DNA of 22,004 bases from Rachicladosporium sp. CCFEE 5018. Taxonomy: Eukaryota > Ascomycota > Dothideomycetes > Cladosporiales > Cladosporiaceae. Numbering within the stretch: position 1 is the first letter of the stretch; each line of letters opens with the position of its first letter. Both the position numbers and the translations under genes were made by a program. The stretch lies in the NCBI GenBank assembly GCA_002077045.2, contig KZ111164.1, positions 114,982 through 136,985 of the forward strand. Direction: 5' to 3'. Shown here one piece after another: positions 1 through 8,245 of the stretch. The notes below the pieces were generated by a model that was not told the DNA's origin, did not search any database, and saw only the letters and a list, made by a program, of their open reading frames with translations.

Positions 1-1
1 G

Positions 2-457
2 GGCGGCGCTTACGGCGCTTTTGCTTCCTCCCGGCCACTCTCGGGAACATTCACGATGAGCTCCTACCGCGATCCAAATCCCGAGAACTCGCTGAGGATC
101 ATGACGGAGTCCGCAAAATGGGCTCTTGATCGCGAATGGACTGAGCAAGAGCTCGAGGAGGCTAAGCTTTCTGTCTTCCAAGGCGTCGACGCGCCTGTGA
201 GCGTTAGTGCAGAGGGGATGGTGAGGTTTGAGGCTGGGATATCGAGGGATATGGAGCAGGAAAGGCGGGAGGCGTTGCTTGATGTGCAAGCGAGCGATGT
301 GAGGAGCGCGGCTGAGGGGTTGGCGGGGAAGCTTGAGAGGGGTGAGGGGAGGATTGTAGTTTTGGGGCCGAGGAAGGGGTTTGTGAAGGAGGATGAGGGG
401 TGGAGGGTTGAGGATATGGCGCAGGAGTTGGGCGTTGGTGCTACTGCTGCTGCGTGA
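2..457 (+). CDS. CYM1: Mitochondrial presequence protease, C-terminal part (partial)
   Basis: This is the last 151 residues of a PreP/Cym1-type M16C metallopeptidase, which in the mitochondrial matrix degrades cleaved targeting presequences and other short peptides. The reading frame is open to the left edge, so the gene starts outside the window. The first visible residues, GGAYG, followed by a SYRDPN block about 20 residues later, are the conserved distal segment of this family. The Tyr of GGAYG (codon 11-13) matches the distal active-site Tyr that helps close the catalytic chamber; its partner Arg would lie just upstream and is not visible. The HXXEH zinc site is N-terminal and also absent here. 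The ATG at 56 is an internal Met, not the start. The stop is TGA at 455-457. The gene converges with RIB4, with 147 bases between the stops. Confidence 0.9.
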   Translation, partial: GGAYGAFASSRPLSGTFTMSSYRDPNPENSLRIMTESAKWALDREWTEQELEEAKLSVFQGVDAPVSVSAEGMVRFEAGISRDMEQERREALLDVQASDVRSAAEGLAGKLERGEGRIVVLGPRKGFVKEDEGWRVEDMAQELGVGATAAA

Positions 458-604
458 AGAACGTAAGGAGGGGTGTAAGATGGACCGCTTTGTGCTTCTA
501 CTCTGTACAACACCTATGTATTTTCGACAGCACCTCCCTCGTTTTCCTTCCACCCTCGTTCCTATCCTACACGTCCCCTTCCCCTCTCCCGCACCTCTGC
601 AATC

Positions 605-1267
605 TCACGCCACAAACTGCCCTTGCTCCCACCCCCGTCTCTTGGACCCCAACTCTACAGCCGCACTTCCCCAATCCTCCCCATGATTATGCCCCCCCTC
701 CTTCAACCCCGCTCTCTCCAGCCCCTGCTCCTCAGTCAACAGCGTCAACAGCCCAAACACGACCGGACATCCCGTATCTAGCTGCACTTTCATGAGCCCA
801 TGCGAGACGGCGTCGGAGATGTACTCGAAATGCATCGTTGAGCCTTTGATGAGCGCGCCAATAGCAATCACCGCATCAAACGGCCCCGTCAGGCCCGTCG
901 ACTTCTCCTGCGTCACAGGCTTGGCCTTTGGCAAACTCGTCAGATCCGTCACACTCCCTCCCAGCAAATCCCCCGCCTTCTCCCCCACAGCCGCCAACAC
1001 GCCTCCCACCGAACCAGCGGCATGTTGGGTCACGCCCGCGCGGATCATTTGTTGGGCCGCGAAAGGGAGTTCGTAGCTGCCGGGCACGGATTGGATTTCG
1101 ATATTGTTATTCTGGACGCCGGCGGCGTGGAGGGACTTTAATGTGCCAGCGAGGAGGGCGTCGATTAAGGTTGTGTTCCAGCGGGCGTGGATGATGCCTA
1201 TCCGCAAAGGTTTGCCGTCGTAGGTTGATGTTGCGCCGGGACCTTTGAGGGGAGTTGTGGTGGACAT
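605..1267 (-). CDS. RIB4: 6,7-dimethyl-8-ribityllumazine synthase (riboflavin pathway)
   Basis: Lumazine synthase condenses 5-amino-6-ribitylamino-uracil with 3,4-dihydroxy-2-butanone 4-phosphate, the penultimate step of riboflavin synthesis. The uninterrupted 220-residue protein carries the family signature blocks: HARWN (residues 27-31, substrate binding), PGSYELP (62-68), the long block AIGALIKGSTMHFEYI (135-150) with the catalytic His146, and HNHGEDWGSAAVEL (193-206). Residues about 82-128 form a Gly/Ala/Ser-rich insertion between PGSYELP and the catalytic block. This makes the protein longer than the roughly 160 residues of bacterial and yeast enzymes; insertions here occur in other filamentous fungi as I recall them. 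The start is the ATG at 1265-1267, followed by the expected short N-terminus and then LRIGIIHARWN. The upstream gap to the INSIG stop is only 240 bases, so its promoter is short or overlaps the INSIG 3' end. Confidence 0.96.
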   Translation of the reverse strand: MSTTTPLKGPGATSTYDGKPLRIGIIHARWNTTLIDALLAGTLKSLHAAGVQNNNIEIQSVPGSYELPFAAQQMIRAGVTQHAAGSVGGVLAAVGEKAGDLLGGSVTDLTSLPKAKPVTQEKSTGLTGPFDAVIAIGALIKGSTMHFEYISDAVSHGLMKVQLDTGCPVVFGLLTLLTEEQGLERAGLKEGGHNHGEDWGSAAVELGSKRRGWEQGQFVA

Positions 1268-1507
1268 GGTGAAGGAGATGTGAGGATTGTGTGAGCTTTG
1301 TGTTTGCTCTATGTGGTAGACGAGTGAAGTCTTGGTGATATATGGACAGGAAATCGAGGCTCACATGTCAGTCATTGAAGTGGGGTGAACTTTCGCGGGG
1401 CAGAAGTGATGGATGGGCTTTGACGCAGATACGTATGGTTGTGACGATAACTGAGAACATGTCGGCCTAACAGCGACGAAAGCATATGGGTATCGTTTGC
1501 GGTACTA

Positions 1508-2665
1508 TCAAGTCCTCTGCGGCGCAAGCTTCCTCCCGATGTTCCCAAAGCATACCGAGCTTACGAATAGCACGCTTGCGATCCAAGTGGCTACGCCAAT
1601 TGATTCCAGGCTGAAGACCCCGAGTACCAAGTCGCCATTGCCATACAGACTGCTCGTCCCGTTGCTCACTACACCATGTCGCCGCACGTGACCATTCAAG
1701 ACTTCCTGGGGTGAGGGTGAAGGCACCAATGCTGGGTTGATGCCGAGCAGTATGCCAGTACCAGTCAATGCGACGATCGACGACAGGATGAAGCCTGGAG
1801 GTGATCGATCGATTAGGTACCACAGCGCCGGGTTAGCGAGTGCGAGTGTGAGTGACAGCTGGAGAGTTGACTGCCACGGCAGCTTGCGGATGGCGAACGC
1901 AATGCCAACGAAGGCACCAATCGAGCGAACGACGCTGTTCCACTCCACTGTAGCATGCTTGTCTCGTCTCCGTACTTCCTCGTCCTCGTCCGTGTCATCT
2001 ATAGCCTCCTCGTTCTCGGCGTTCCAGAGGGCGTCGAGGTATGGCAATGCCTGGCCAAGGAGAACGCCCGCTGTGCCCCAGAATGCTAAGTAATACCAGC
2101 TTGATCGATCTAAGCCGTCAACCTTGACAGGCGCAAGTTCTCGCTTGTCGTGTAGATGGCTGATCAGGAGTCCGTACAGTACGCCGACACCAAATAGAGC
2201 CAACGTTCGTGCTACGAGTGGTAGCCAATATCCCTGCAGTCCTCTCGCTGGTCGACGAAGTGTCGACCTTGGCGTAATTGTGCTTCGTCGCCGTTTCTGT
2301 ACGGCATTTGGTCCGTTGAATAGCAGCCTCTCTGAGACCTGTGTGATGGGCGATGCCGGTTCCGCAGGCGTCTCCGCTCCAGTCCCCCAGGGTGTACTCG
2401 GTTCTTCGCGGTCTGCTGAGAAGCCTGTGGGACTGTAGATGCCGAACAGTGTCGAGCTCGTGAGGTTCAGTATGGACTTCGTCCGTGAGGGAGTGGAAGC
2501 GCCATCTAATGATGCGGATGTCAACTGCGATGGGTGGAAGTTTTGGTTCTCCATCGGGGGTGTTGCAGTGGGCGAGTTGGAGGTGCTAGAGAGGTCGAAT
2601 GGTCGCCGAGGGCGTGGCCGTAAGGAAGAGGCAAGGTCCTCGTCGCCAAGGGCGTTGTGGCTCAT
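1508..2665 (-). CDS. ins1: INSIG-domain endoplasmic reticulum membrane protein
   Basis: INSIG proteins sit in the ER membrane and couple sterol level to HMG-CoA reductase and, in some organisms, SREBP control. The 385-residue protein has a basic, disordered N-terminus ending in a block typical of fungal INSIGs (SILNLTSSTLFGIYSP, residues 64-79). The INSIG domain follows with about six hydrophobic segments (near 147-169, 190-210, 246-262, 266-285, 290-312 and 352-375). Recognisable blocks are FWGTAGVLLGQALPYLD (195-211), WNSVVRSIGAFVGIA (242-256) and NPALWYLIDRSPPGF (278-292). An acidic loop (about 217-232) divides the domain. The start is the ATG at 2663-2665, giving MSHNALGDED; the frame is open a few codons further but only to a non-ATG codon after an in-frame TAA. 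Whether it acts on HMG-CoA reductase by phosphorylation control, as reported for fission yeast Ins1, cannot be told from sequence. Confidence 0.93.
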   Translation of the reverse strand: MSHNALGDEDLASSLRPRPRRPFDLSSTSNSPTATPPMENQNFHPSQLTSASLDGASTPSRTKSILNLTSSTLFGIYSPTGFSADREEPSTPWGTGAETPAEPASPITQVSERLLFNGPNAVQKRRRSTITPRSTLRRPARGLQGYWLPLVARTLALFGVGVLYGLLISHLHDKRELAPVKVDGLDRSSWYYLAFWGTAGVLLGQALPYLDALWNAENEEAIDDTDEDEEVRRRDKHATVEWNSVVRSIGAFVGIAFAIRKLPWQSTLQLSLTLALANPALWYLIDRSPPGFILSSIVALTGTGILLGINPALVPSPSPQEVLNGHVRRHGVVSNGTSSLYGNGDLVLGVFSLESIGVATWIASVLFVSSVCFGNIGRKLAPQRT

Positions 2666-3298
2666 CACGGGAGCGGGTCCGATCAATTACACTGTAGGAT
2701 CGATGAGTCGCGTGAGGACTGAAAGATCTCTTGATCCAGGTGCCCAGCTGGAGGGAAAGGATAGAGTATTGAGTGGAATACGGTCGTGTACATACGGAAG
2801 CGACTCCAGAGTTATGGGAGTGCTGGAAGTATGGTGTGAGGGGTGCAGCGACCCACCGAATCCTGAGCTGCCTTCGTCTGACATCGGACTCATGTGAGCA
2901 GCAACATCTTCATGTGATCCTCGCTTAGGGTGACATAAGTCGTGTTTACAACATACAGAGGATGTCGCGTTTCGCGTCTCTCCTGGTGGCGGTGGGTAAA
3001 ACCCATTCCACTATGGTAGGATCGATATATGCGCCATGTATGTCACAGTGTCCCTTGATAAGCACGTCTATGCAGTGCTGAAGCTCACCAGAATAGATGT
3101 CTAAGATAGCATCGATAGATAATTTTTGGCACGCAAAGTGAGTTCTTCGGTTTCCGGATTCTGGAGGTCGGCCCGCTCTTTTGCCCTGCATGGGTGCGTT
3201 AAATTTATCAAGCGAGTACTGGGTAGGAGCAAATCTAAGATATCGACGTCTCTCCAAGATATCATAACTCATATCACCTGCGCTCCGATCACGCGGAT
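2666..3298. other. Divergent intergenic region between INSIG and YTM1
   Basis: This 633-base gap holds the promoters and leaders of two divergently transcribed genes. The left part is the INSIG leader with its upstream ORF. The middle (about 2900-3270) is somewhat richer in A+T, with an AATTTTT run near 3120 that only weakly recalls the RRPE motif of ribosome-biogenesis promoters. A minus-strand ATG frame of 108 codons (2946-3272) lies here, but I cannot show that it is a gene. I see no clear PAC motif or sterol regulatory element. Confidence 0.5.
2687..2893 (-). promoter_or_regulatory. Large upstream ORF in the INSIG leader, with a possible 48-nt leader intron
   Basis: A 68-codon ATG-initiated frame ends at TAA 2687-2689, 21 bases before the INSIG ATG and in the same frame. 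Inside it, 2748-2795 has the look of a short intron on the minus strand: GTATGT donor, a pyrimidine-rich run and CCAG acceptor. Its removal keeps the frame, so it does not fuse the upstream frame to INSIG. If transcribed, this would be an unusually long upstream ORF that could reduce INSIG translation. The peptide resembles nothing I know. Confidence 0.3.
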
Positions 3299-4715
3299 AT
3301 GAGCTCAGCCAGCGCGACAGCTCAGGTGAAAATCCAGCTGCAAACAAAAAGCCCTGAGTTGCAAATACCGAAGGAAATCGGACCAATTCTCGTACGGACG
3401 GGTCAGTTGCTGCAGTCTGAGTAGGGGCTTCATGTCCCACGTACTGATACTATGTGTAGGGTTTAAAAGGCTACAACTCTCGCAGTTGGTCAACACTCTC
3501 CTGGAAAATGGAGAGAATCACATCCCACTCCAGTTCCTGATCAACGGCCAATACCTGAAGACGACGATCGACGACTTCCTCACGCAGAATGGAATCAGCG
3601 CCGAGACGACCCTTTCTGTGGAATATGTGAAGGCTTTGATCCCGCCTCAAACGATCGCGAGCTACGAACACGATGACTGGGTATCGTCCGTTGATGTTTT
3701 GTCGTCACCGCAGCATAGCCGCATTCTCTCTGGCTCCTTCGACGGTCTTATCAGAGTCTGGGGCATGAGCTCCGATCTCCTTGCAACAGGAACTGGCCAC
3801 AGCTCCGCAGTCAAGTCAGCCAAGTTCATCTCGCCAACACAGGTGGTGTCGTCCAGTGGAGATCGCACATTACGGCTTTGGAAGTATGAAGACTCAGACA
3901 TTGGAACAGCCTCCGTCACCCCAACGCTCGAGCTATATGGTCACAACGCATCAGTCGACAACGTAGCCGTCCACGCACCCTCCTCACGCATGCTCTCAGC
4001 TTCCGCAGATCACACAGTCGGTATCTGGTCGACGAGAAAGTCCGATGCTCCAGCAGCTCAAGGAGAGCTTATCCCAGTGTCCAACAAGCGCCGCAAGATC
4101 ACTCCCACAGCCAAGCCGACAGCTACCCGCGGACCTCTGAGTCTGATGTCAGGGCACGCCTCACAAGTCGCCGAAGTTTGCTTCGACGAGACAGACGCTA
4201 CAATAGCCTACAGTGTCTCCTGGGATCACACATTGAAGACCTGGGATCTCGCAACATCGAAATGCGTCGATACACGTACAACGCCGCAATCGCTATGGAG
4301 CGTATGCCATCTGCCAGAGAAATCACTGGTAGCAGCAGGCACGGCACTAAAGCACATCACCCTCATCGATCCACGTGTATCTGCGCAAACAGTGTCTGCA
4401 ATGACGTTACGCGGCCACACAAACGCCATTGTGTCGATGGCACGAGATCCCAATTCTTCTCACCAAATACTCTCGGGTTCCTATGATGGTACATGCCGCA
4501 TCTGGGACCTCAGATCAGTCCGCAACGATGCTAGTGAGAGGATTGGAGAGAGCGTTTTCATAATCGAGAGGGATGCAGTTCGACAGGCTAAGAAGCTTGG
4601 CACGCGGAGGGAGGATATAGAGGGGGTGAAGGTCTTCGGCGTTGCGTGGGATGCTGAAGTAGGCATGGTGTCTGGAGCTGAGGATAAGAGGGTACAGATC
4701 GATCGGCAAACATAG
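3299..4715 (+). CDS. YTM1: Ribosome biogenesis WD-repeat protein Ytm1 (WDR12 homologue)
   Basis: Ytm1 joins Erb1 and Nop7 in the PeBoW-type complex that matures 27S pre-rRNA in the nucleolus; its N-terminal NLE domain is the handle by which the Rea1 AAA ATPase removes it from pre-60S particles. I join exon 3299-3401 and exon 3460-4715 to give 452 residues. The 58-nt intron 3402-3459 starts GTCAGT, has a CTGAT branch-like site and ends TAG. Without exon 1 the protein would lack the start of the NLE domain: exon 1 encodes QVKIQLQTKSPEL...IGPILVRT and joins cleanly to FKRLQLSQLVNTLLENG. The NLE block runs to SAETTLSVEYVKALIPP (81-97), then WD repeats fill about 104-448 with several GSFDG/IRVW- and GSYDG/CRIW-type ends. 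NKRRKI (243-248) looks like a nuclear localisation signal. It is divergent from INSIG. Confidence 0.95.
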
Positions 4716-5253
4716 CTGCGCTTCTCACGAAGTCTGTAAAGTTGGTAGCGGTAATAATATGATAGCTGCGGGCAGTGATTTGCTCGTCCAATATGTCCGT
4801 GAGAGACTGACCTTGGGAAAGACTTTGTAAGAGAGTCGCGCCGGTCGCTCAGGAGTAGAGAAAAGTACACGCGCTGGACTGGGCGTCTTTCTATGAGCAT
4901 AGTTGCATCCAAATATATCTGGAGAGAGCTCGTTTTGCAACCAGCGAAGCACAGATTGGTCCGTGCCCACAGGTCCAATGCATCTCACTCGGGTGACCAC
5001 TATCACCTTCCTTTCCGCAACCATCAGACAAATTCTGTCCAGCATAAGTCAGCCTCTCACGGTCGAACGATCTCGCTCAATGCCAGGGAGCACGTAAGGC
5101 TTTAAGCCACGTGATGTAAGTGAACAATACGAAGGCACAGGAATGCCCCACTTCACCTCTTCAACCACCCATACCTTCCCTTAAGATCTTCTACACGAGC
5201 CGCCACCTTTCCACTCCCACAACTCCCCGCAGAGCTCTCCATCAAACGCAACC
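4716..5253. other. Intergenic region between YTM1 and RAM2
   Basis: This 538-base stretch must hold the YTM1 3' end and the RAM2 promoter. A minus-strand open frame (4725-5045) has plausible codon use and ends that look like splice sites, but no recognisable homology (see findings). Near the RAM2 side are a CACGTG box and a C/T-rich stretch just before the RAM2 start. I see no RNA gene. Confidence 0.5.
5108..5113. promoter_or_regulatory. CACGTG box upstream of RAM2
   Basis: A palindromic CACGTG in the context CCACGTGATG lies 140 bases before the RAM2 ATG. This is the core bound by basic helix-loop-helix factors such as Cbf1- or Pho4-type proteins. The site is seen; its use is inference. Confidence 0.3.
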
Positions 5254-6186
5254 ATGGGCAAATACTCCTCCTCCGCCTCCTGGTCCGACATAGCCCCCCT
5301 CCCGCTCGACGAAGGCGGCCCAAACCCCCTCGCAGCCATAGCCTACACAGACGAATACTGCGAAGCAATGTCCTATCTCCGCGCCATAATGGCCGCGACA
5401 GAGCACTCTGAGCGCGTGCTAGATCTCACCGAAGACATCATAGACATGAATGCCGCGCACTACACCGTTTGGCTCTACCGCGCCGCTACCTTGTTCACGC
5501 TAGAGAGTGATCTGAAAGCGGAGTTGGAGTGGGTGAACGACATGGCGCAGACGCACCAGAAGAACTACCAGATTTGGAATCATCGGAATATGGTTGTCGA
5601 CCGCCTCGGCTCCGCGGAGGGTGAAGCGTCGTTCGTGGAAGTCATGCTGGGATTGGATGCGAAGAACTATCACGTGTGGAGTTATCGGCAGTGGCTTGTT
5701 AAGCGGTTTGGGTTGTGGGAGGAAGGGGAAATGGAGTTCGTGGAGCGGATGCTGGAGAGAGATGTGAGGAATAACAGCGCGTGGAATCATCGGTGGTTTA
5801 TTGTTAATGGACGGGAGGCGAAGGGGGTGAAGGGCATTACGGATCAAAAGGTCAGGGATAGGGAGGTGGTCTTTGCGGAGAAGGCGCTTGAGAGGGCGCC
5901 GCAGAATCCGAGTCCGTGGAATTATTTGAGGGGGACCATGAGGGCTGCTGGGCTGCCGTTGGGGACACTGAAGGAGACGGTGGTGAAGTATGCGGATTTA
6001 TCGAAGCCGGATGCTGTGAGGTCTAGCCACGCGCTGGACTTGCTTGCGGACATCCTGGCTGAGGAGGAGAGCTCGAAGGAGGAGGCTGTACTGGCGCTGG
6101 ATCTGCTCGCGGAGAAGTACGATCCGGTACGGAAGAATTACTGGGAGTATCGCAAGGGATTGCTGGGCGAAGTCGCGGCGGCATGA
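5254..6186 (+). CDS. RAM2: Protein farnesyltransferase / geranylgeranyltransferase I alpha subunit
   Basis: This is the shared alpha subunit that pairs with Ram1 (farnesyltransferase) or Cdc43 (geranylgeranyltransferase I) to prenylate CaaX-box proteins such as Ras and Rho in the cytosol. The single-exon 310-residue protein contains at least five PPTA helical-pair repeats, each with the N-x-x-x-W-x-x-R pattern: HYTVWLYR (69-76), NYQIWNHR (104-111), NYHVWSYR (138-145), NSAWNHRW (174-181) and NPSPWNYLRG (218-227). Lys137 in DAKNYHVW matches, as I recall, the Lys164 of the mammalian subunit that contacts the prenyl diphosphate. The start ATG at 5254 has a good context (CAACCATGGG), and the N-terminus (SDIAPLPLDEGG) has the usual form for fungal members. 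Length is normal. It converges with the serine dehydratase, with 154 bases between the stops. Confidence 0.96.
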   Translation: MGKYSSSASWSDIAPLPLDEGGPNPLAAIAYTDEYCEAMSYLRAIMAATEHSERVLDLTEDIIDMNAAHYTVWLYRAATLFTLESDLKAELEWVNDMAQTHQKNYQIWNHRNMVVDRLGSAEGEASFVEVMLGLDAKNYHVWSYRQWLVKRFGLWEEGEMEFVERMLERDVRNNSAWNHRWFIVNGREAKGVKGITDQKVRDREVVFAEKALERAPQNPSPWNYLRGTMRAAGLPLGTLKETVVKYADLSKPDAVRSSHALDLLADILAEEESSKEEAVLALDLLAEKYDPVRKNYWEYRKGLLGEVAAA

Positions 6187-6340
6187 TCATGATTGACGAA
6201 AACATGACTGAGATGTAATGGAAGGCGCAGCGGAAGACAAGGAGATACCCAAAATCATTGAATGACCTGTTACAAGGAAGCCTCCTGGTCTATGAAGTCT
6301 ACATTTGTGACCGAACTTGATTCGTTCACCCTCGTACGCA

Positions 6341-7573
6341 TTACGCACCATTCGGCGCAGTCTTGCCGCTCGGCACAACACCATTGGCGACCCCTTCATC
6401 ATTCAGATGACCATGCTCCAGTCGCCAGTTGGCCAGCATCTCTGTGTTGACATTCGAGCCGCCACAGACAACGATGACCACTGTCTCGTCCTTATGTACT
6501 GCTCGACCAAGGGCCTTCTCCAGTCTCCCGCCATAGCACAGCGCCAGATTGACGCCACAAGCCAGCTCGACAAGCATCCTCTCATCGTCCGCAAAGCGCC
6601 AACACCCCATCGCAGCCTCTGCATCACTCAGCACAGCACTCACCACCCGTCCACTCGCCTCGCCATCCCTGGCAATCTCGTAGGCGCGATCCGCGACCCT
6701 CACAGCGCCAAGCGAAGTCGCCTGTGAAGTGATACCCGACAGCGTAGTCAACTCCCCAGCCCTGAGACTGACATTCAACGCATCCGCGCCTTTAGTCTCC
6801 ATAGCCAAAATCTGCGTGTCTTTCCACCCAACCTCTTCAACGCCTTGTGCAATCCCAATGAACAGCCCGCCGCCTCCAGCCGAGCAGGCAATGACGCTCG
6901 GCTCTTCGCCGCCCAGCTGCCGCTCGATCTCGCCGACCATGTATTGATGCCCGGCCCAGACGTCCTCGTGATCAAAAGGCGGGACGTAAACGGCTTCCTC
7001 GCCGCGGTCCTCAGCCCGACGCATGACAGTCTCCCTCATGTAAAGATCTGCTTCCTTCCAGCTCCGTCCCTCTTGTATAACCTCACTAGCCCCCGCAGCC
7101 TTGATCTTAGCAATCATCATCGCCTTCGTACTAAGCGGCACCACCACCGTGGATGGCCGCCCTAGAGTCTTCGCAGCGTGCACGCATGCCAGTCCGGCAT
7201 TCCCGCCAGAGGAGGAGTAGAAATGCACATTCTGTGGGCTCGCGGTGCGGGCGAGGGAGAGCGAGCAGAGGTGGCCTATGCCGCGGGATTTGAAACTGCC
7301 GGAGGGTTGGAGGAGCTCGAGTTTGAGGAGGATTCTGCTTCTACGGTTTAGTGATCTGGGTTACTTGTTTGTGGAGGGGAGGGTTTGACCGTACCACCCG
7401 GCTGCCTTGGAGAGGTTCGCGGACTCGATGAGGGGGGTTTCGCGCCACGTTTTCGCGAAGGCGGACATCTTGGGCTTGGTGTGTCCGTCGGTGTAGCCGT
7501 TGGTGTGGCCGTTGGTGTGACCGTTGGTATGGCCGTTAGTGACTGGAACGGAGGTGGGTGCGTCGATAGCCAT
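6341..7573 (-). CDS. CHA1: Catabolic L-serine/L-threonine dehydratase (PLP enzyme)
   Basis: This PLP-dependent fold type II enzyme deaminates serine to pyruvate and threonine to 2-oxobutyrate. I join exon 7395-7573 to exon 6341-7337 for 391 residues; the 57-nt intron 7338-7394 has a GTACGG donor, a CACTAAAC branch-like site and a GTAGAAG acceptor. Splicing creates AAG-C-RILLKLELLQPSGSFKSRG, as expected for the family, with PLP Lys76 in SFKSRG. Other motifs are SSSGGNAG (101-108), the Gly-rich phosphate loop SAGGGGLF (212-219) and CGGSNV (351-356), whose Ser is typical of serine/threonine dehydratases rather than isomerising or biosynthetic relatives. There is no ACT-type regulatory domain, which fits the catabolic and not the Ilv1 type. 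Residues 12-31 are a TNGH repeat ahead of the catalytic fold; Met36 is an alternative start. The symbol is by analogy with yeast. Confidence 0.92.
7481..7540 (-). repeat. Five-unit 12-nt coding tandem repeat (TNGH) in the serine dehydratase N-terminus
   Basis: Five consecutive 12-base units encode TNGH, TNGH, TNGH, TNGY and TDGH. They differ mainly at third positions and by single changes in the last two units. The repeat lies before the conserved fold, so copy-number changes of whole units would keep the frame and probably be tolerated. Confidence 0.85.
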
Positions 7574-8245
7574 TGCGGGCGATTAGTGATGGTGGAGACG
7601 GAGATTGGAAGGATGCGAGTGATAGACAGAGATGGAATCGTAGAGACCTACCTCACGCGCTACAAGGGAGTGACCTGCGCCCTATATGTAGACCACCCTT
7701 GGCCCCTCGAGCAGAGTCATTTTCTGTCCTGTTGCGGTGGGAAGACGCGATACGTGTTGAACCTTGATAGCAGGGTACCGTCGTATCTCAACTCCGCGAT
7801 ACCCGATCGTCACCTCTGCCATTGGCTATCTTGACATCTATAGGGTAAGATTGCTATCTTATAGGGTAAGCGGGGACATGTTCTAGGGTAATGGGCACTG
7901 CGTGTACCAAGGCGCAATCGTGATCTTCTTGCGGAGCGAGGAAGCCGACGCTAGCCGCGAAGGGCAGCGAGGTCGACAAGAGGAACTCCTTCAGAAGACC
8001 GAGTGGAATACGAGTCTCTCGATAAGCTACCAAAGAACTGTGTTGGAGCAAGTATACATTTGTCTATCTTGCTCACACCATGCCACTGGGTATACGCTGT
8101 CGATAAGAAGGAAGCCATGCCCAAATCCGGGCGGTTTGCCCGGAGCTCTGCTCCAGCAACGCCGTCCATGCTCCTCAGTATCATACGACTCAATGCCGGC
8201 CGAACTACTCATACTCGTTTCGCCATCTGCTTTCCCTCCTAGCCA
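7574..8245. other. Upstream region of the serine dehydratase and 3' flank of TPS3
   Basis: Both flanking genes are on the minus strand, so this 672-base gap holds the dehydratase promoter and leader on the left and the TPS3 3' end on the right. On the minus strand there is a TATA-like CATATAG at about 7684-7690, a CCAAT box at 7821-7825 and the motif cluster at 7825-7892 annotated separately. The right part (about 7900-8245) contains open frames on both strands that look like chance. Confidence 0.5.
7821..7892 (-). promoter_or_regulatory. Motif cluster: CCAAT box, two GATA sites and three TTACCCTA copies
   Basis: On the strand of the dehydratase, CCAAT lies at 7821-7825, directly next to AAGATAGC (7825-7832); a second AAGATAGC is at 7853-7860. 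Both fit the HGATAR consensus of AreA/NIT2 nitrogen regulators. TTACCCTA (TAGGGTAA on the plus strand) occurs at 7841-7848, 7862-7869 and 7884-7891, with start-to-start distances of 21 and 22 bases. The block is about 250-320 bases upstream of the start codon. GATA control of a serine/threonine-degrading enzyme makes biological sense, but binding is inference. Confidence 0.45.

Noticed and set aside
64..513. 149-codon minus-strand frame opposite CYM1
   Set aside because: It is the antisense shadow of the conserved CYM1 frame, with no motif of its own.
3273..3440. Upstream extension of the 2946-3272 frame to a 164-residue protein
   Set aside because: The extended frame begins at a non-ATG codon and overlaps YTM1 exon 1 and its intron; only the ATG-initiated 108 codons merit mention.
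3432..3459. Start of YTM1 at the ATG at 3432
   Set aside because: This ATG lies inside the predicted intron; the upstream exon at 3299 supplies the conserved NLE N-terminus.
5500..5847. 115-codon minus-strand frame
   Set aside because: Antisense shadow of the RAM2 PPTA repeats.
7841..7892. TAGGGTAA copies as an interstitial telomere repeat
   Set aside because: The copies are 21-22 bases apart with unrelated sequence between them, not tandem TTAGGG units.
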